A DNA stretch of 64,000 nt from Ascidia mentula (GCA_947561715.1 OX387202.1:20783001-20847000), one strand, 5' to 3'. Positions 24,201 to 37,387 are shown, counted from the first letter of the stretch. Notes: generated from the letters alone by a model not told the origin. Translations and numbers: made by a program.

Positions 24201-25926
24201 TTTCAAGACTTGTTTTGCGAATACAAAACATGGATTCTTTTTCCAGTGCTGACATCGGCAAATATTATCCAATCAACAAGTTGATGGCTGCTTACGAGAT
24301 CACAAACGAAAACGAAGACTTCTACTTCAAACGAACCGATTCTTTCTCGAATGAATTAAATGCAAACTCAATGCCAGCCAAGAAACGTTCTGTGAGTAAA
24401 GGTTTTTATTCGGTCTCAATTTGATTTTTTCGGTAATTAAGACGTTCTCATAAATTACGTAAAATTCCAAACTCGCCACGTAGATCTCCCCCTCTTTGAA
24501 CACATCCTTTCATCCCATGCTAGTTATCCGTTTCCATGGGGGCCTGACTCGATAAACTGTGGTTTCATCGGTGCCCATGCCATTTTATTCCGCATATTTA
24601 TTGTTCACACACGTTCAAGTCGTTTTTGTTCAAAACAAAATTAAGTTATATATAGCACAACTAATCGTCATTCTTTAAATCAGCTCGTATATTGATAGTT
24701 AGTAAAACAACAAAGAATTTTAATTTGTGGACGAAGCTAATTGAGGCCGAAACGTTAAAATTTAACAAATCGTTTTTGTCAACGAAGAGTTTCGTCAGAT
24801 TTTTAATTCTTTCAGGGGTCGAGTCTTTTCAACACGTTCCGGAAGAGAGGGATGAAGAAGGTGAAGGAGGAAGGTGAGAGCGGTGAGATGAAGAGGACTC
24901 TCTTCCTGGAGGAACTGCAGGATGTCAAATCAAACGTCCTGGATAGATGGAGGAGATTGAGAGGAATGCCGCAAGAAGACGCCGTGGTCAGTATCACAAT
25001 AATCTCACTAAACAATAAGACTGGAGTTTTGTGTTATTGGATGTCGGTGCATCTCTGCCCGTGGTTGATATTTATTGGCATTGTATTTGGCTGCTTGATG
25101 TTTAAATATTATTCGCATAATTTTATGTTCAGCATATTTCGCGTTCTCTTCATTCCGTCTAATTCCTTTTATCTCAACAATTTGTTTCAGGCTGAATATG
25201 TTAACCTTGCACGTCGGTGGCCCGGATACGGATCCTACTTGTTTAAAGTTGAAAATCACGACGCGCAGTTCGGTCAAACCCTTCTCACTCTGGCGATATC
25301 GGCGCAAGGAGCAACTGTGTTCAAACGAGGTCACTCACAGTCCCTGGATCATTTCTCATATGAAAAGTAAGTTTGATCGAACACAATGGTTCGTTTTCAA
25401 CGCGAGAAGACACGAAACTTGTTGGAGTTATTGGCTCTCAACATTTCTGCTTATCGGTCTTATGAATATAATGCAGTTTATTTTACGAAACATAAACTTA
25501 CCATAACCATAGTAGTGGGGTAACGTGGAGTCCATATTTCCCTGCAGTTTATTTGGCGTCAGAAAACAAAATTGTTGGTAAACTACGGCCCAAATGTTTG
25601 ATTCGGTCAAATGCCCACTTACAAATAAAGTTTTCAAATAGAGTCTCGGGTTTGCTGCGACCGGTTTCGAATTCGGCTCTGACGTTTGAAAAGTCTCAGA
25701 ACTACTGTTGCAAACAATTAAACAAGATTTTGCAGCTACATTCCTTGAGTTGAACATGTTATTGTGTCTTCCTCTCAGGATCCAGTCTTTCGGAGCGGGA
25801 TCTGCGAATGTTTTCAGACTTCAGACCGAGTCAAGAGGGGACATTTCCTTCACCGCAGAACAAGTTAACGAGATTGTGAAACTCATGCGAGCTTACGTCA
25901 CCGCCCTCTTCCGCCGAAAGCATTGA
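21260..25926 (+). pseudogene. Myosin-X-like tail, copy B (PH, MyTH4, FERM), disabled
   Basis: Exons: 21260-21417 (PH, VVYGRKHTLRLSTEVEED), 21669-21779 (EIDLIYKRNPIFR), 22043-22162 (VPSRDDHYTLRDEAVRIF), 22433-22659 (MyTH4, LFQDELYLQLIKQT), 23183-23395 (FPGTLGGAYA, then MVPSIAEICAVLE and ATCEIYINSFTTAG), 23651-23787 (NTFALFEHKGDVDRAIEP), 23995-24107 (ALRLQFAEGNYHQ), 24247-24391, 24816-24986, 25191-25366 and 25779-25926. The order PH-MyTH4-FERM with these motifs is that of myosin X. Lesions: TAA at 21732-21734; a one-base frameshift near 23225; and a missing FERM exon between 23787 and 23995, without which the flanking exons join out of phase. No motor, IQ or first PH exon precedes it; retroelement sequence does. 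The donor at 23396 is GC (GCAAGT). Confidence 0.88.
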
Positions 25927-28900
25927 AAGTTGACACCGAGCAATTTTATTGCGTTCAGATTTTAACGAAACTTTAGTATTTGTCGTTCTAGCCACAAACT
26001 TGAATGTTAAAATCAGGGGTTTTCCACAGGGTCACCATATGGACCACAGCGATCTATATCAATGGCTTCCACATTACCACACAATATTACCTTCGCCGAT
26101 GCATGTTTTTGTGACATTACTCAGCAAAAACTTTCGTCGGTTGGGAGGATCCACAGAGTTAACCAGGGTGTCGTTGGACCCGAACGAGCTCGCGAGATGT
26201 TCCAAGTCTTTTACGTCCCAATAAGGTTTATTTACAGGATCATGTATCTTATAGTTTCGGCATACACGCTTACACCCACTCTCAATACTCCGCTCCAGTG
26301 TTTAAACCTTGCAGTTACGATTTTCATTTGTTTTGCCACTTTCACATGTTTTTTTCGCTAGTCATATTCTTTCTTGTCCTGAAGCACTTGGTGATCTTTT
26401 CTGTCTATTTTGTTTTCGGGAAACCAAATTCCATAACCATAGAAATCACAACCAGTGATAAAGTTGTCAGTCCCACTCATGGCATTTTAACTTGTGATTT
26501 GTAATTTCAATATTATTTCACAATTATTTCGCCCCAATCATGACCCACACCCAAAACATGTGTTTCTGCTTAATTTTAACATCTAAATAGCGTCATCAAC
26601 ACGACGACGTCACCACGTAACATGAAATATTCCAACCGCTTTTGTACCGATTGTTGTTAACTCTTTTATCCTTAGACTGCCTATCTTTTAACATTGTTAT
26701 CTGTCTAATATTATTTATTGTACATTTGCATCAATTTATTGCTTCTTCGATTTGGTTGTTTTATAAACACAGTTCCTTGTTTGTCTGCGGCAAGCCAGTT
26801 GAGGCCTATGATGTCACAATTGCTTATTGTTACGTTCCAATTACTGCTATTGTTTCACTGTCGCTCGGTTTTGAAAAAGAAACAAACCCTGAATTGGGAT
26901 CGAAAAGAAATTCGTATTTTGAGATCTTGTCGGAAAATTCTGGTTTTTAACATGGCCTGAAACTGACGTCATGACCCTTGGTGTTTGGTGACTGGAAATT
27001 CTATTTATCGAGTAATTCATTTCGAGTTCAGGAATCAATTCTACAAAACTTCACTCTCTCCATGCCATTTACATTCTGCCATGGAATGCAACCGGCAGAC
27101 GCATCAGACGCGTCTGTGTCCTCCACAAACTGCTGTGTTAAGTTAGGTTATTACACAAGAGTGTATAAGGTGTAACCTTGGGAGGTGACAAGAAAATGAT
27201 TTGTAAAGGAAAGCCAAAGCTAGTATGCTACTCATGCCGAAGCAAACGTTTCAAACACCACTGTGTTCATCATCAGTGTCAAGTAAGAATGAGTTGCAGC
27301 AAGGTGTGTGCAGAAGTAGGAAGGTAACTTAACAGACAAAAACAACAACACAAATAAAACACGTGACAGACGCCACTCGAAGGCCCACGGCCGTGACGTC
27401 ATCATTTGGGCTGCAATGAGGATCTGTGTGTTGACAAGAAACCTTGTTACACAATTTACCCTCACATTAAACCTTTCCCATAAGTCGGTGAAATGACGCC
27501 GCGATATCCGCGCGTTTCTGCAAATATTGTAACGTTTATGCCGTGACGTAATGAGAGTGACTTAGCAGTTCGTACCAGGAAGTGTAACTCCCATTTTCTG
27601 GAACGACACAGGAGAATCGCTCGTAACATGTAATTATGTATCGCGGTTCTCACGCAAGCCGCATAACTGGTTAATATGAATTGTCTTTAAATCTGTGGTT
27701 CCTGTGGCCCGAATTCACTCTGCGCTGGGCTTCTGCCTAGTGTAGTTTCACCATTCCATTCTACATTTTGGTTCGCTTTTAGCGCAGAATCACCGTCTGT
27801 ATATTCTACTCTGGGGCTCAGTTGTATTCTGCACATATATCTTTCGTCTTTGGTGAATAAAACAAACTAACACAAGTTTGGTTAGTTACGAAGAGCAGTC
27901 AGGGAAACGCATATCGCAGTTGAACACGCAATTCAAACAATCAAACAACACACATTCCTACAATATTTGCGGTGAATTGGCGTGACTGCATTTTTGGGGT
28001 TTATCAGAGAAAGACAAACTGAACTGAATCAAATTTACTGACATCCTCGAATCAGAAATCAACTTTCAAATCTGATGGATCAATGTTTATATTTACATGG
28101 ATTATCAACATAAAGCATGGAAACGGTTGCATGCGATATTACAACAACGACATGATATACAAGGAATGATAAAACGGAATATGTTGTCAATATCTAATTG
28201 ACACGTTGACATAATTCTATGGAAGAAGTGGCATCCGAAACGCACAAAATGTAATAATAAGTAGTGTCGACGTCGTATTTGCAATTATTATGTTGTGTTT
28301 TTCTGGCATCAACCGTTTTTTCATTAACGTCGGATAATTATCACGCTGTAAACCAAGTTTAAGTGATTTACGGCGAACGTGCTATTCGTTCGTTGACACT
28401 TCCAGCAACAAGCCGCCTTTTCAAACGAGTCACGTGGTAATCCGAACTCAAATAACCTGGTATGCATTTTCTATATAGGCCACATGTCTTTTGCGTAAAA
28501 AAGATACGAAGGGACAGAGGACAAAGGACATATAGGACAGAGACTTTTGGTAGGCGTGGTTTGTAACGTGTTATTGTTAATCCTCGTGCGCTTGTTTATT
28601 ATGTGATAAAACTGATCGATTGACTGTGGGTTTGGTAGCAGCCTTTTTATCAGGAGTCAGATATACGTCGGTGTTATTATTTGTGTAGACGTTTTAAGTA
28701 ACGCCCTACAAATACCATGATAATAACAAACATGCAGAAAGGTGAAGTTTTCGCTACTAACACAAAAATTGTAAGGATTTGTGAAATAAATTCGGTTCGG
28801 TATAATTGCTTTCCTGTTATTTACGATTTAAAGCCTTTATCAAAACTGGTGAAAGTATTTACAATGTCTGTCAATAATTGTAAATCAACACAACGTTGCC

Positions 28901-28953
28901 ATGGTAACTAACGACGCAATGTTAATTTTCGTCACTTTAAACCTCCCCAACAA
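25927..28953. other. Spacer between convergent myosin tail and ficolin gene (unit 2)
   Basis: Collinear with 1418-4412, but without the insertion at 3011-3593 and with about 430 bp of extra sequence around 27525-27960. No gene supported. ORFs here are shared non-coding readings. Confidence 0.6.
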
Positions 28954-31900
28954 TTATTCGCATTTCACTTTCATCTTAGAACTCATTATTCCGCCCATTG
29001 AGTTTTTCCATGTCCACCAACTCATAGTGTTGGTAGAAGTTCTCGACCACAGACCATTGAGGCGGGCATATGAACAACTACGATGCCACCAAGCTCCACC
29101 GTTAGTCACAGCACAATTACCTCCTGACCACCTGCAATTATAATTAAGTCAGTTGTCAACAACTCTGTGTTACAACTTATTTAAACTCAGTTAAAACTTG
29201 TGTTTAACTAAAACTTTAACGCAACCCCCTGTTTCAGAGCAATTGATTTTTACAATTGTTGATTTAGGGTGGGCGGTTAACTTTGTCAACGAAAATCAAC
29301 TATTTGAGGAAATGCATTTCATCTTTATTAAAACAACTCGATTTACTTCGTTAGTAAAACAGAAATATAATCAGACACGTTGTATCATTATTACTCACGC
29401 ATCATGATCTCTGTTGCGTGTTGAAAATCTCATCCCGTTAATAACAGCCATGGAATCTCCTATGTTCCCTGAATATCCTGATATAGTAATTGTGTAAGAA
29501 CTTCCTTCATCGCCAATGCTGAAAGTACTGAAAACAACAATGTCATAATGTTTAATTTAATGCAAAGTAATTTAAATAACAGCGGATAATTTGTTGTTTT
29601 AAATCAATCCGCTTACATTGGTTTGTTGCTCATGGAAATTATTGTTAAACATAAAACCCTTTATGACGTAATAAACGACATGTGTCATATATTGTGTTGT
29701 GTTGTGTGGGATAATTATTTGTCAACTAAGCAATAAACACAGAGTGGGATTAGAAGTTTTGAGAAGGAAACCCAGTTATTTTTCAACTTTAAGTTCACAA
29801 ACGACTGGAGGATTATTTGTAGCTGCTTACATTGTGCTTTATTGTAGCTGAAGAACAAAGCGGATAATTCTAACTTTCCAGTCAAGATGCAACGTTTTGG
29901 CAAAGGTCAGTACTTGGCACTCAAGATTTTACCACAAGGACTTGGGCAACAACGACCGCATAAACTCGTCTGGGCAACAGATTTTCCTTAACCTTTTTTA
30001 AGTGGTTCTTAACCTTTTTTATCTCATTTCCTACTTCCAGTGTAAACGGAATCCTTATTTCCCACTGGTATTTACATTTTTTAACTAAGAATTTAATTAT
30101 TGTATTTTCGTTATATCTGTTATACTTTTTTAACTTTTTCTACCGCATGGCATTACCAATTACCAATAAGTGTTCAACACACAGTGAATACAGATCATTA
30201 TATTTCTTTTCCGACTACTTTTGTGTATTTCGGTGCCGACTAATTATCCACCTACAACCCTAAAATTTCCTACAGGATAAGAACCACTGGCCTAAGGAAT
30301 TAACTCTGCAGGCCAATGCACCCATTTTCTTGCATAGAGACCCAATAATATCCAATCAACCACGCAACGACCAGCAGCTAACCCAGGGGTGGGCAAAGAG
30401 AACACAGAGTGTTTACACTATACAACTTATACACTGACAATCAAGTTGTGTCAGCGTCTTACACGTCGCGATTACGGGATTTTTGTTGCCTCATTCAAAA
30501 CATTGGGGGCCGAGCATGTTGAGCAGAAAATCGAAATTTCAAACACTGGATTATGCATGGGTGTTAGATGGAGAATATAATAATCTTTTTTTCCCATATA
30601 TCGATGCGGGACACAGCACTAATATTCACTGGATTGCTGCAACCAATTGTCAAACGGTTTGACCGTGGTCATTTTCGCTTGAACTGCGCAAAAAGGTGAC
30701 GTTCGACCCAATCCGAGCCCCACTGAGCTCGGTCCCGGCAATCCGCGACCAAGCGATCGCGCAAACCTCAAGAGCGGTGATGTGGGGTCGTTACGAGTTG
30801 ATTACCATCCCTATGTGTGTGCGGTATCTAAACTTTTTGTTTTCATAATTATTCCGAACCGAGTAAATGCATTGAAACACAGCAAGAATATTCTGTGTTG
30901 CTTCAAACTTAAAACACGAATTTTGTGAATCTGACGTAATAAGGAGGGTATTTCCCTAATGACTTTTAAGATTTTGTTAGTTATGACGACCTGGCAGCAT
31001 CGAGTAAATTATCGTTGGAACAAAGGCATTAAATTGAAAACGTTAAATACGTCATAGTCTTACCTATACTCGGCAAATCCTTGACCTCCGGAAAAATCCT
31101 GAAGGTCAACACGAAGGCGACATCTAGTGGACGCACTGGTGATTTGATGCAGTTTCTCCAAACCTGATAAAATTTGTTGGTTGTAATAATATTGCTGAAA
31201 ACACTGGAATTTAAATTGAATTAACTGATACTGTTATAGTGACTCTAGGATTGTTACGAAGCGTACTTGAAACGTTTTGCTTGGTTGGCCTGTATATTTA
31301 ACTGGGTGTGTACAAGTTATAACAATGTGTTCAGTAAATGTATTCAACCTAAAACAAAGCTGGAACTCCTGTTGCTGCCACAGGCATATTGCAATTTAAA
31401 ATGTACCGCTCTTCTGGCATGAAATATACGTGCTGTATTTTTACGACGTTTCGTCTGCCATTCAGCGAGACCTCATCAGGTATTGATGCCGCAATTTCAA
31501 AGTAAACTACACTAAAACATTCAGGGGCACAAAAAAGAAAAAGGACACGTTGACACCGCTTGTCAGATCACGTGACAGAGGCAAAACACGAAACACTGCG
31601 GGAGGCGAAACAGTTACAACAAATTGTTATAAACTGCCGGAAAGTAGACACAGTGTTGTTTGTCGTTGACGCATCCACTGTTTTTGTGAATGTGAAACGA
31701 CTCAAGAAAGAGCCGCTTGGTGTGGTCCAACTCCTTTTCCAGAACTTGGAAAGGGCTTTATCGAAGGCAACTTCGTGTCGCAGTGTCACCGCATGCTTGG
31801 CCAACGCAGTCTTGCTGGCATCTTCCGATGCGACATCACGGCGATGCTCTTTCAGTCGCGTCTTAAAGGCCCTTTTAGTTTCGCCGATGTAAATACCATC

Positions 31901-34479
31901 GCAATATTTGCATGGTATTAAACAGACCATTCCCTTTGGCTCGGAAGCCTCCGTAGCAATGGGTCGTGAAATTACATTGCCAAGCGTTGTATGGGGCTTA
32001 GTATAGATTTTAATGCCTAATCCGACATCAATCTTTGCAATGTTTCGTCAAGGCCAGGGACGAAGGGAATAACAACTGTTCCGCTAGTGGGCGTTTCATC
32101 CTTACGGGTTATTGCCAGTATATTTTGAGCGTGCCATAACAATGGTGATTGATAGGGATACCGGTACATTGGTGAACAATGACACCACATCAAAGGATAC
32201 CATTCTGTCATGTTGCTCCACTCGTAAGCTCCGTACCTCGGCTGCAAACTCGCGTGAGTTTTTCACGTGGTGCGGACTATTGCCCAACAAAAGGAGCGAT
32301 TATTTTAGCATTCTTGAGTCGCTTCACATTCACAAAAACAGCGGATGCGTCAACGACAAAGAACAATGTGTTTACTTTCCTGCAGTTTATAACAATTTGT
32401 TGTAACTATTGCGCCTCCCGCAGTGTTTCGTGTTTTGCCTCTGTCACATGATTTGACAAGCGGTGTCAACCTGTCCTTTTTTCTTTTTGTGGTCCTGAAT
32501 GTTTTAGTGTAGTTTACTTTGAAATTGCGGCATCAATACCTGATGAAGTCTCGCCGCATGGCAGACGAAACGTCGTAAAATACAGCACGTATATTTTATG
32601 CCAGCGGTACATTTTAAACTAAAACAAACTATTATTCAAAGTTTTGCAACATTTGTACTTAGTTAAGGATTGCTTTATTGGAATACAAACCCATCCAAAA
32701 TTCTGTTGATAGATCCCCAAACCCGTTCTTGTAATCCACCCAATCTCTATCGAAACTAACAGATCCATCATAACGACGCTGGAACACCTGGTATTTATCA
32801 AGTAAAACGCTTGACACTGATTTTCGGCGAATTGGTCTAAAAAAGTTAGATGACCTCCATGTCAATATATGACTTTTCACTTTCGTGTGTAATTTCCTGA
32901 CCTTTATAAACAACACAATCCCGGGCGTATGGTTAAGTATTGTAGTGTGAAATCGTAAATTACATGGCGTGCATAATCACCTCGCTTACCCAACTAAGCG
33001 CTGGTGCCAGGGATTGCCCACCCCTGTGTTAGTGATATTAACCACAGTATGAATACCTGCCAGCCATCTTCACAGTAAACTTCTTCTCCAGATCTGAGAC
33101 TTTGGCGACCTTGATATGGGGAAGTTTTGCAAGATTCGGAATGCACAAATTCGTGAAGATTTTCCAGTCCTACAGAAATACTGTGATGAATTCTGGTTGG
33201 TTTCAATAAACGGACGCACGAAATGGGTTGAGGTTTTAATATAAGGAGGTTGTTGTTATCTGTTTCCTGCTTCACCTTGATTTGCCGACGCATGTGGAGT
33301 CAACAAATTTACGATGATTTTGCTAAAAATGTTTTTGAAATTTTGATAAATGTAATAAATTAGTGGCGGCTAACCAGAAGTGAAATGCTTAATGTAGGAT
33401 TATCCCCTTTGTGCGGTTATCTGCTAAAACTTCTGACTGATGATTAAGTACGATGATTCGAGATATACTTTGTCCCAATATATTCTGTGCCACATGAATG
33501 TTTTACTTTTCGCATTGCGATTCAATCCCATGTATGGGTTTTGAATTTTGGAAAATATTTATATCTTGTTGTTGCACATAATCATACTTTACTGCTCCCT
33601 AGCGTCGTTGGTGGCTATGAGTAACTTGGTTTCTGTGTGTTGCGTGAATTTGTGAGTGACCGAGGTTTATTCGAGGTAGAAAAGTGTTACCAGTATTCAA
33701 TACAGGTTAGATACAAGTTTTAAACTTGTCACGAGTATAATTATCAGGTGATTGGCAAATACGCCGATAACCACACCACTAGGGGCAGAAAGGACTCCTG
33801 ACGGGTATAGATTCTAGAATTTGTTAACTTGACACAAACGTGAGAAATCAATTTAAATAAAACTAAACTCAACTGTTGGAAGTGTTACTCAGTTGACCTT
33901 GCAGTTGATCCACTCTGTTCGACAACTCTGTGAATAAAATGTTCGATGTGTGTGTGGGCGTTGAATGTTAAGTGCATGAACTTAACTGTTAGATGTGCGG
34001 TTCTGCTCACTCTGCATTTGATCCACTCTGTTCGACAACTCTGTGAATAAAATCTTCGATGAATTTACTTTAATATGATTTTATGCGAGTTCACCGTGTA
34101 GGGGATTTGTTGTACTGCTGTGTTTGTATCAAATATCTATCTGTACTGCTTGGTTTGTTAAAGTTTCCTATCCAATATTAAATTTTGTCGAAAAGTGTTT
34201 AGAGAAGAATCTTATACCTGTAACAAGTCTCATCAAATCTTCTTTGCCAGCCACAGGTCCTTGGTCTCCCTTTTCACCTCGGTGACCTTGAGGTCCACGT
34301 GGTCCCATCTTTCCTGGTCTTCCAGTCTCTCCTCTGGCACCTTTCAAGCCGGAATGTTCTATCTCTGATCCTTGTTCTTGTCCGTCACAAATGGAAACAA
34401 CTCTGCATACTTGTTGTTGTTGGTGAGTTATGACAAGATGGCCGACCAACAAAACTCCAAACAAAATCAATTTCAACAT
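28954..34479 (-). CDS. Ficolin-like secreted lectin, copy 2
   Basis: Exons on the minus strand: 34218-34479, 33057-33169, 32691-32787, 31064-31163, 29399-29527 and 28954-29131. They sum to 879 nt with the same phases as copy 1, giving 292 residues and a single terminal TAA. The signal peptide, 11 collagen triplets (one Gly-Gly-Arg to Gly-Ala-Arg change) and fibrinogen-related domain match copy 1. Relative to copy 1, exon 1 has two extra codons before CDGQEQ, exon 5 lacks three codons ([12 protein letters not shown]) and exon 6 lacks two. Exon 6 reads [16 protein letters not shown] and [12 protein letters not shown], clearly diverged from copy 1 at ligand-domain positions, while exons 2-4 and the introns are almost the same. 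A Penelope-like element occupies intron 3. Likely role: secreted recognition lectin of innate immunity with a changed binding surface. Confidence 0.88.
31445..31479 (-). ncRNA. Hammerhead-ribozyme-like motif in Penelope-like pLTR
   Basis: The minus strand reads CTGATGAG, a stem GTCT/AGAC, then GAAAC and GTC. This is the best match to the hammerhead core among the five copies in the window. Function inferred from the motif only. Confidence 0.55.
32540..32574 (+). ncRNA. Hammerhead-ribozyme-like motif in Penelope-like pLTR
   Basis: The plus strand reads CTGATGA, a stem GTCT/AGAC, then GAAAC and GTC, with an intact core. It faces the motif at 31445-31479 across the element, as expected for inverted pLTRs. 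Confidence 0.55.
33901..34050. repeat. 113-bp minisatellite, contracted (about 1.3 units)
   Basis: Two GATCCACTCTGTTCGACAAC strings 113 bp apart. It is orthologous in position (ficolin intron 1) to the 23-unit array at 8801-11417. It could be the unexpanded ancestral state or a contraction. Confidence 0.9.
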
Positions 34480-35409
34480 TTTCAAACAAGCTAGACTTTG
34501 AAAATCTGTAAATAGTTGCTCAGTCATCACATGGAAATTAACAAAGTAAACGTCAACGTTTAATTTGCACCAAAATTACCTAATTAACAACTACACTGAA
34601 AATATGGAAGATTCACTGAGACCTGCTGGCGAAAATCAATACACGTTTATGCTGCGTAGATGAAACAAATATGAAAATAATGCAAATGATAAATGTGGAG
34701 TTTAAATAAAAGTTGCGCATAATCCAACCTTAAACTGTTGACCAATGTTACGTTACTTAATGTAAAACTTTCAGTGCGGCCAGCAATTATGCAAGGAAGT
34801 GCTCAGTGCGTGAGTTTGTTGATTGTTAATTGCGCATAACTGCATTATCCCGTCTACTGAGGTCTCAACAACATCAGTAAACGAACGCAATGAAAAGAAT
34901 GCTGTTGTTATGTACATCGTTGCCAAATACACCACAAAACTTTGTTAGGACAAACTGATTTGTCAATTGTTGCGATACAGAAGTCACTTTTCCTTGACTT
35001 CTTACGTCACCCATTGTGAAAAGGCACCTGCCACAAGTCACATGATGCTTCAGTGATCGCAATGCGTCGACCTAGACACGCGCCGATCACGCATTCATCA
35101 CGTGGACCGCTTGGTCTTTTTTAGAAAGTTTGACGTACTTCTACGTCAATTAACATTGTGGGCTAAGGATCTTTTGATGCAGATATAAGTCAGATATAAG
35201 TTTTTTGATAACAAAGGAAACACATATCCTTGTAAACGAGTTTTGCAATTCAATTCAATTCATTTTATTTCTCGCAAACGTCATCGAATACGCACAACAA
35301 CTTGCAGCAATCATTTCGACTGGTGACGTGACGAAGTGACTGGTGACGTGACGAAGTGACGTGCAGGCGAGTTATCCATCGCAAATTACATCTGGCATCT
35401 CTACTTGGT
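34480..35409. other. Upstream region of ficolin 2, with a copy-specific 115-bp insertion
   Basis: Collinear with 12442-13305. At about 35247-35362 it has sequence absent from unit 1 (there GAGTTTTGCAGGCGAG is continuous). The insert starts with a CAATT-type simple repeat, as at some LINE or SINE tails, and ends with two copies of GACTGGTGACGTGACGAAGT. No gene seen. Confidence 0.5.
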
Positions 35410-35685
35410 TTAAACTTCACCTTCAACTCTATCAGTTATAACTTGTCCAAGCACGAGTGACATTAAACCACGGTCAGCTGCAATACAAGCTTGATCTGAA
35501 CTGGATAACGTTGCGTTTCCAACTACACAGACCCGAGCAAACTCCAAGCAGTAATCACGACGCAACGGTAACTTGCTTAAAACCTCCTTCAATGTGCCGG
35601 AGACCTTTGAATTTCCGAGGACCCAATCAGACCCGAGGTTACGAATGACGTCACTGATACGAAAACACGGCGTATCAAAATACAT
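35410..35685 (-). CDS. Conserved unknown reading frame, intact copy (91 codons)
   Basis: Open frame starting MYFDTPCFRISDVIRNLG and ending ITDRVEGEV. It is the only one of three copies without interruption. It lies head-to-tail upstream of ficolin 2. No signal peptide, membrane segment or known motif is visible. A candidate splice donor just before the stop means it may be one exon of a larger gene. The family is not recognised, and coding status rests only on an open frame and its conservation in the copies. Confidence 0.4.
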   Translation of the reverse strand: MYFDTPCFRISDVIRNLGSDWVLGNSKVSGTLKEVLSKLPLRRDYCLEFARVCVVGNATLSSSDQACIAADRGLMSLVLGQVITDRVEGEV

Positions 35686-37313
35686 CCATGCAAAGGAAGT
35701 CGGTTTAAATACCTCAAGTGCGTGCGCTCGTTTGCAAGAGTTCGTAAAACCTGCATTTATTTTGGCTTTGAATTCTCGCTCCCTTTAATCGGTGCGTTTG
35801 GGTTGGTTATGGAACAAGACGCAGTTAAACTCAGTGCAATTTAAGCTGTTCTATCTGAATACTAATGGTTGACACTGAATTGAGATGAAATAAATAAGTT
35901 GAATGACTTGGACGGTGGCAAAAGCCGCTTAAATATACAAGTTTTACATGTGTTGCGACCTATATGCCAATTATGAGCCTCAATCCGGTACTTAACAATA
36001 TTATTTATGATCGATGGGAAATCCTATTTGATTAACGCATTTGACATAAGATCGCACGTGAGTTCTAATTGTTGTGTTTTCCTAACCTGACTTTAATTGA
36101 AACTTGATGCAAACATTCCAACAATATTCATTTAAAATGAACAATTTTGGACACGAAATTAACATGCGCAATTATACCAACGCCAAACTGAGTGAATTTA
36201 CGCCCAAACGCACAGACAAAATTGAACAGAACCAAATCACAAAACCGATGAACTGAGATGAGCACAGTACAGCTGCCCTGCCCTGCCTCGGTCCTCAGCT
36301 AAACGCACACGGAAAGTTACAAAGAAAGGTCGGTTACTGAAAGACGATGAAGGACAGTCACATGTGAAAACTTAAAGTCTCAAAGCGACCAAGTCACTTG
36401 AGATTAATATGACGCAAAACAGCTGTTAAACCATATCACACAAAAGCCAAAAAAAGACACAAATCACATGAATGGTCAGCTGTTGCTATCGCTAAATTTT
36501 GAAATGAAACCCGCTTGCCAAGACGATCTAAAAATACCAATTACCCAACCCAGTGGAGTGAGACGCCAAAATGACAACTGGCCATGCAACCTTAAGTCCA
36601 TTAATGCAACCGTTGACATGTAATGCAAAATCACGTTACAACATGTACATATTCAAATGAAATATTACACACAAATATTTTCGTATCTTGCTCCTGGTTT
36701 TCAGGTGAATTTCTTTTCTCACTTTAACAAAACCAGGCGGATGACGGATCGCTAATATTAAAGATCTTATGCGTGTTTCTTTTCCTAATCCTCTGATTTC
36801 AAACAAACTCTTACATACGCAACTATTCAGATACCAAAAAATAAACCTTTTAATGCTTTGTCTAATATTAATATAATGACTACAATCGCTCAACATCCTA
36901 TAGAACGTTGGCAACACAATTGACGTCACGACACAAAACTGCAAAAAGTGGGGAAATGCTTCGTTGGCGCTGAGCGTAAAGTCAATACAAGTTTGTAGTG
37001 AGGCGTGAAGGAATGTGGTTGTTGTTTTTGGGCAAATGGAGTTGCACTGGTTTCACTAAATGGGCGCCTGACTTTATTAAACGGACTAATGTTAAAAACG
37101 ACAATAAAACGTACATACAATTCCAATAGTAATACATGCTTTCGCATAGCAAGGCAGGATCTTCTCACTTGGGGGGCAGTGAAAGCGTGATATTACTTCT
37201 GCGTTGTCTGATTACGGTGGTGGAGATCCTCTACGTATGTGAAGGTCGCATGACAAGTTGTGCGCTTGCGCATCAGTGTACCTTGGCCACAATATACCTC
37301 GTGAAGCCACTGA
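35686..37313. other. Intergenic stretch
   Basis: About 1.6 kb past the end of the duplicated unit 2. AT-rich; ORFs of up to 102 codons lack motifs. No repeat, RNA or splice pattern could be supported. Confidence 0.4.
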
Positions 37314-37387
37314 GCTCCTGTAGCTCAGTTGGTAGAGCGTTGGGCCTGGTTAGCCCAGAGTCGTGAGTTCAAACCTCACCCGGAGCT
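37314..37387 (+). tRNA. tRNA-like sequence, possible pseudogene (anticodon GGT)
   Basis: A cloverleaf can be drawn. The acceptor is GCTCCTG with CCGGAGC (one mismatch), the D arm is GCTC/GAGC and the anticodon arm TGGGC/GCCCA has a 7-base loop CTGGTTA. The T arm is GTGAG/CTCAC with loop TTCAAAC. A and B boxes are recognisable. Oddities: one extra base between D and anticodon stems, the acceptor mismatch, and a GGT (Thr) anticodon that eukaryotes normally lack. It may be a decayed tRNA or the head of a tRNA-derived SINE. Confidence 0.5.

Larger units (their letters stand above)
31394..32619 (-). mobile_element. Penelope-like retroelement, internally deleted (copy 2)
   Basis: Same element and position (ficolin intron 3) as 6838-8061. 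The endonuclease piece is at about 31700-31930 ([18 protein letters not shown]) and the RT piece at about 32102-32290 ([15 protein letters not shown]), with a frameshift near 32290. Ends are inverted repeats carrying hammerhead-like cores. Differences from copy 1 are scattered point changes, consistent with co-duplication with the ficolin gene. Confidence 0.78.
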
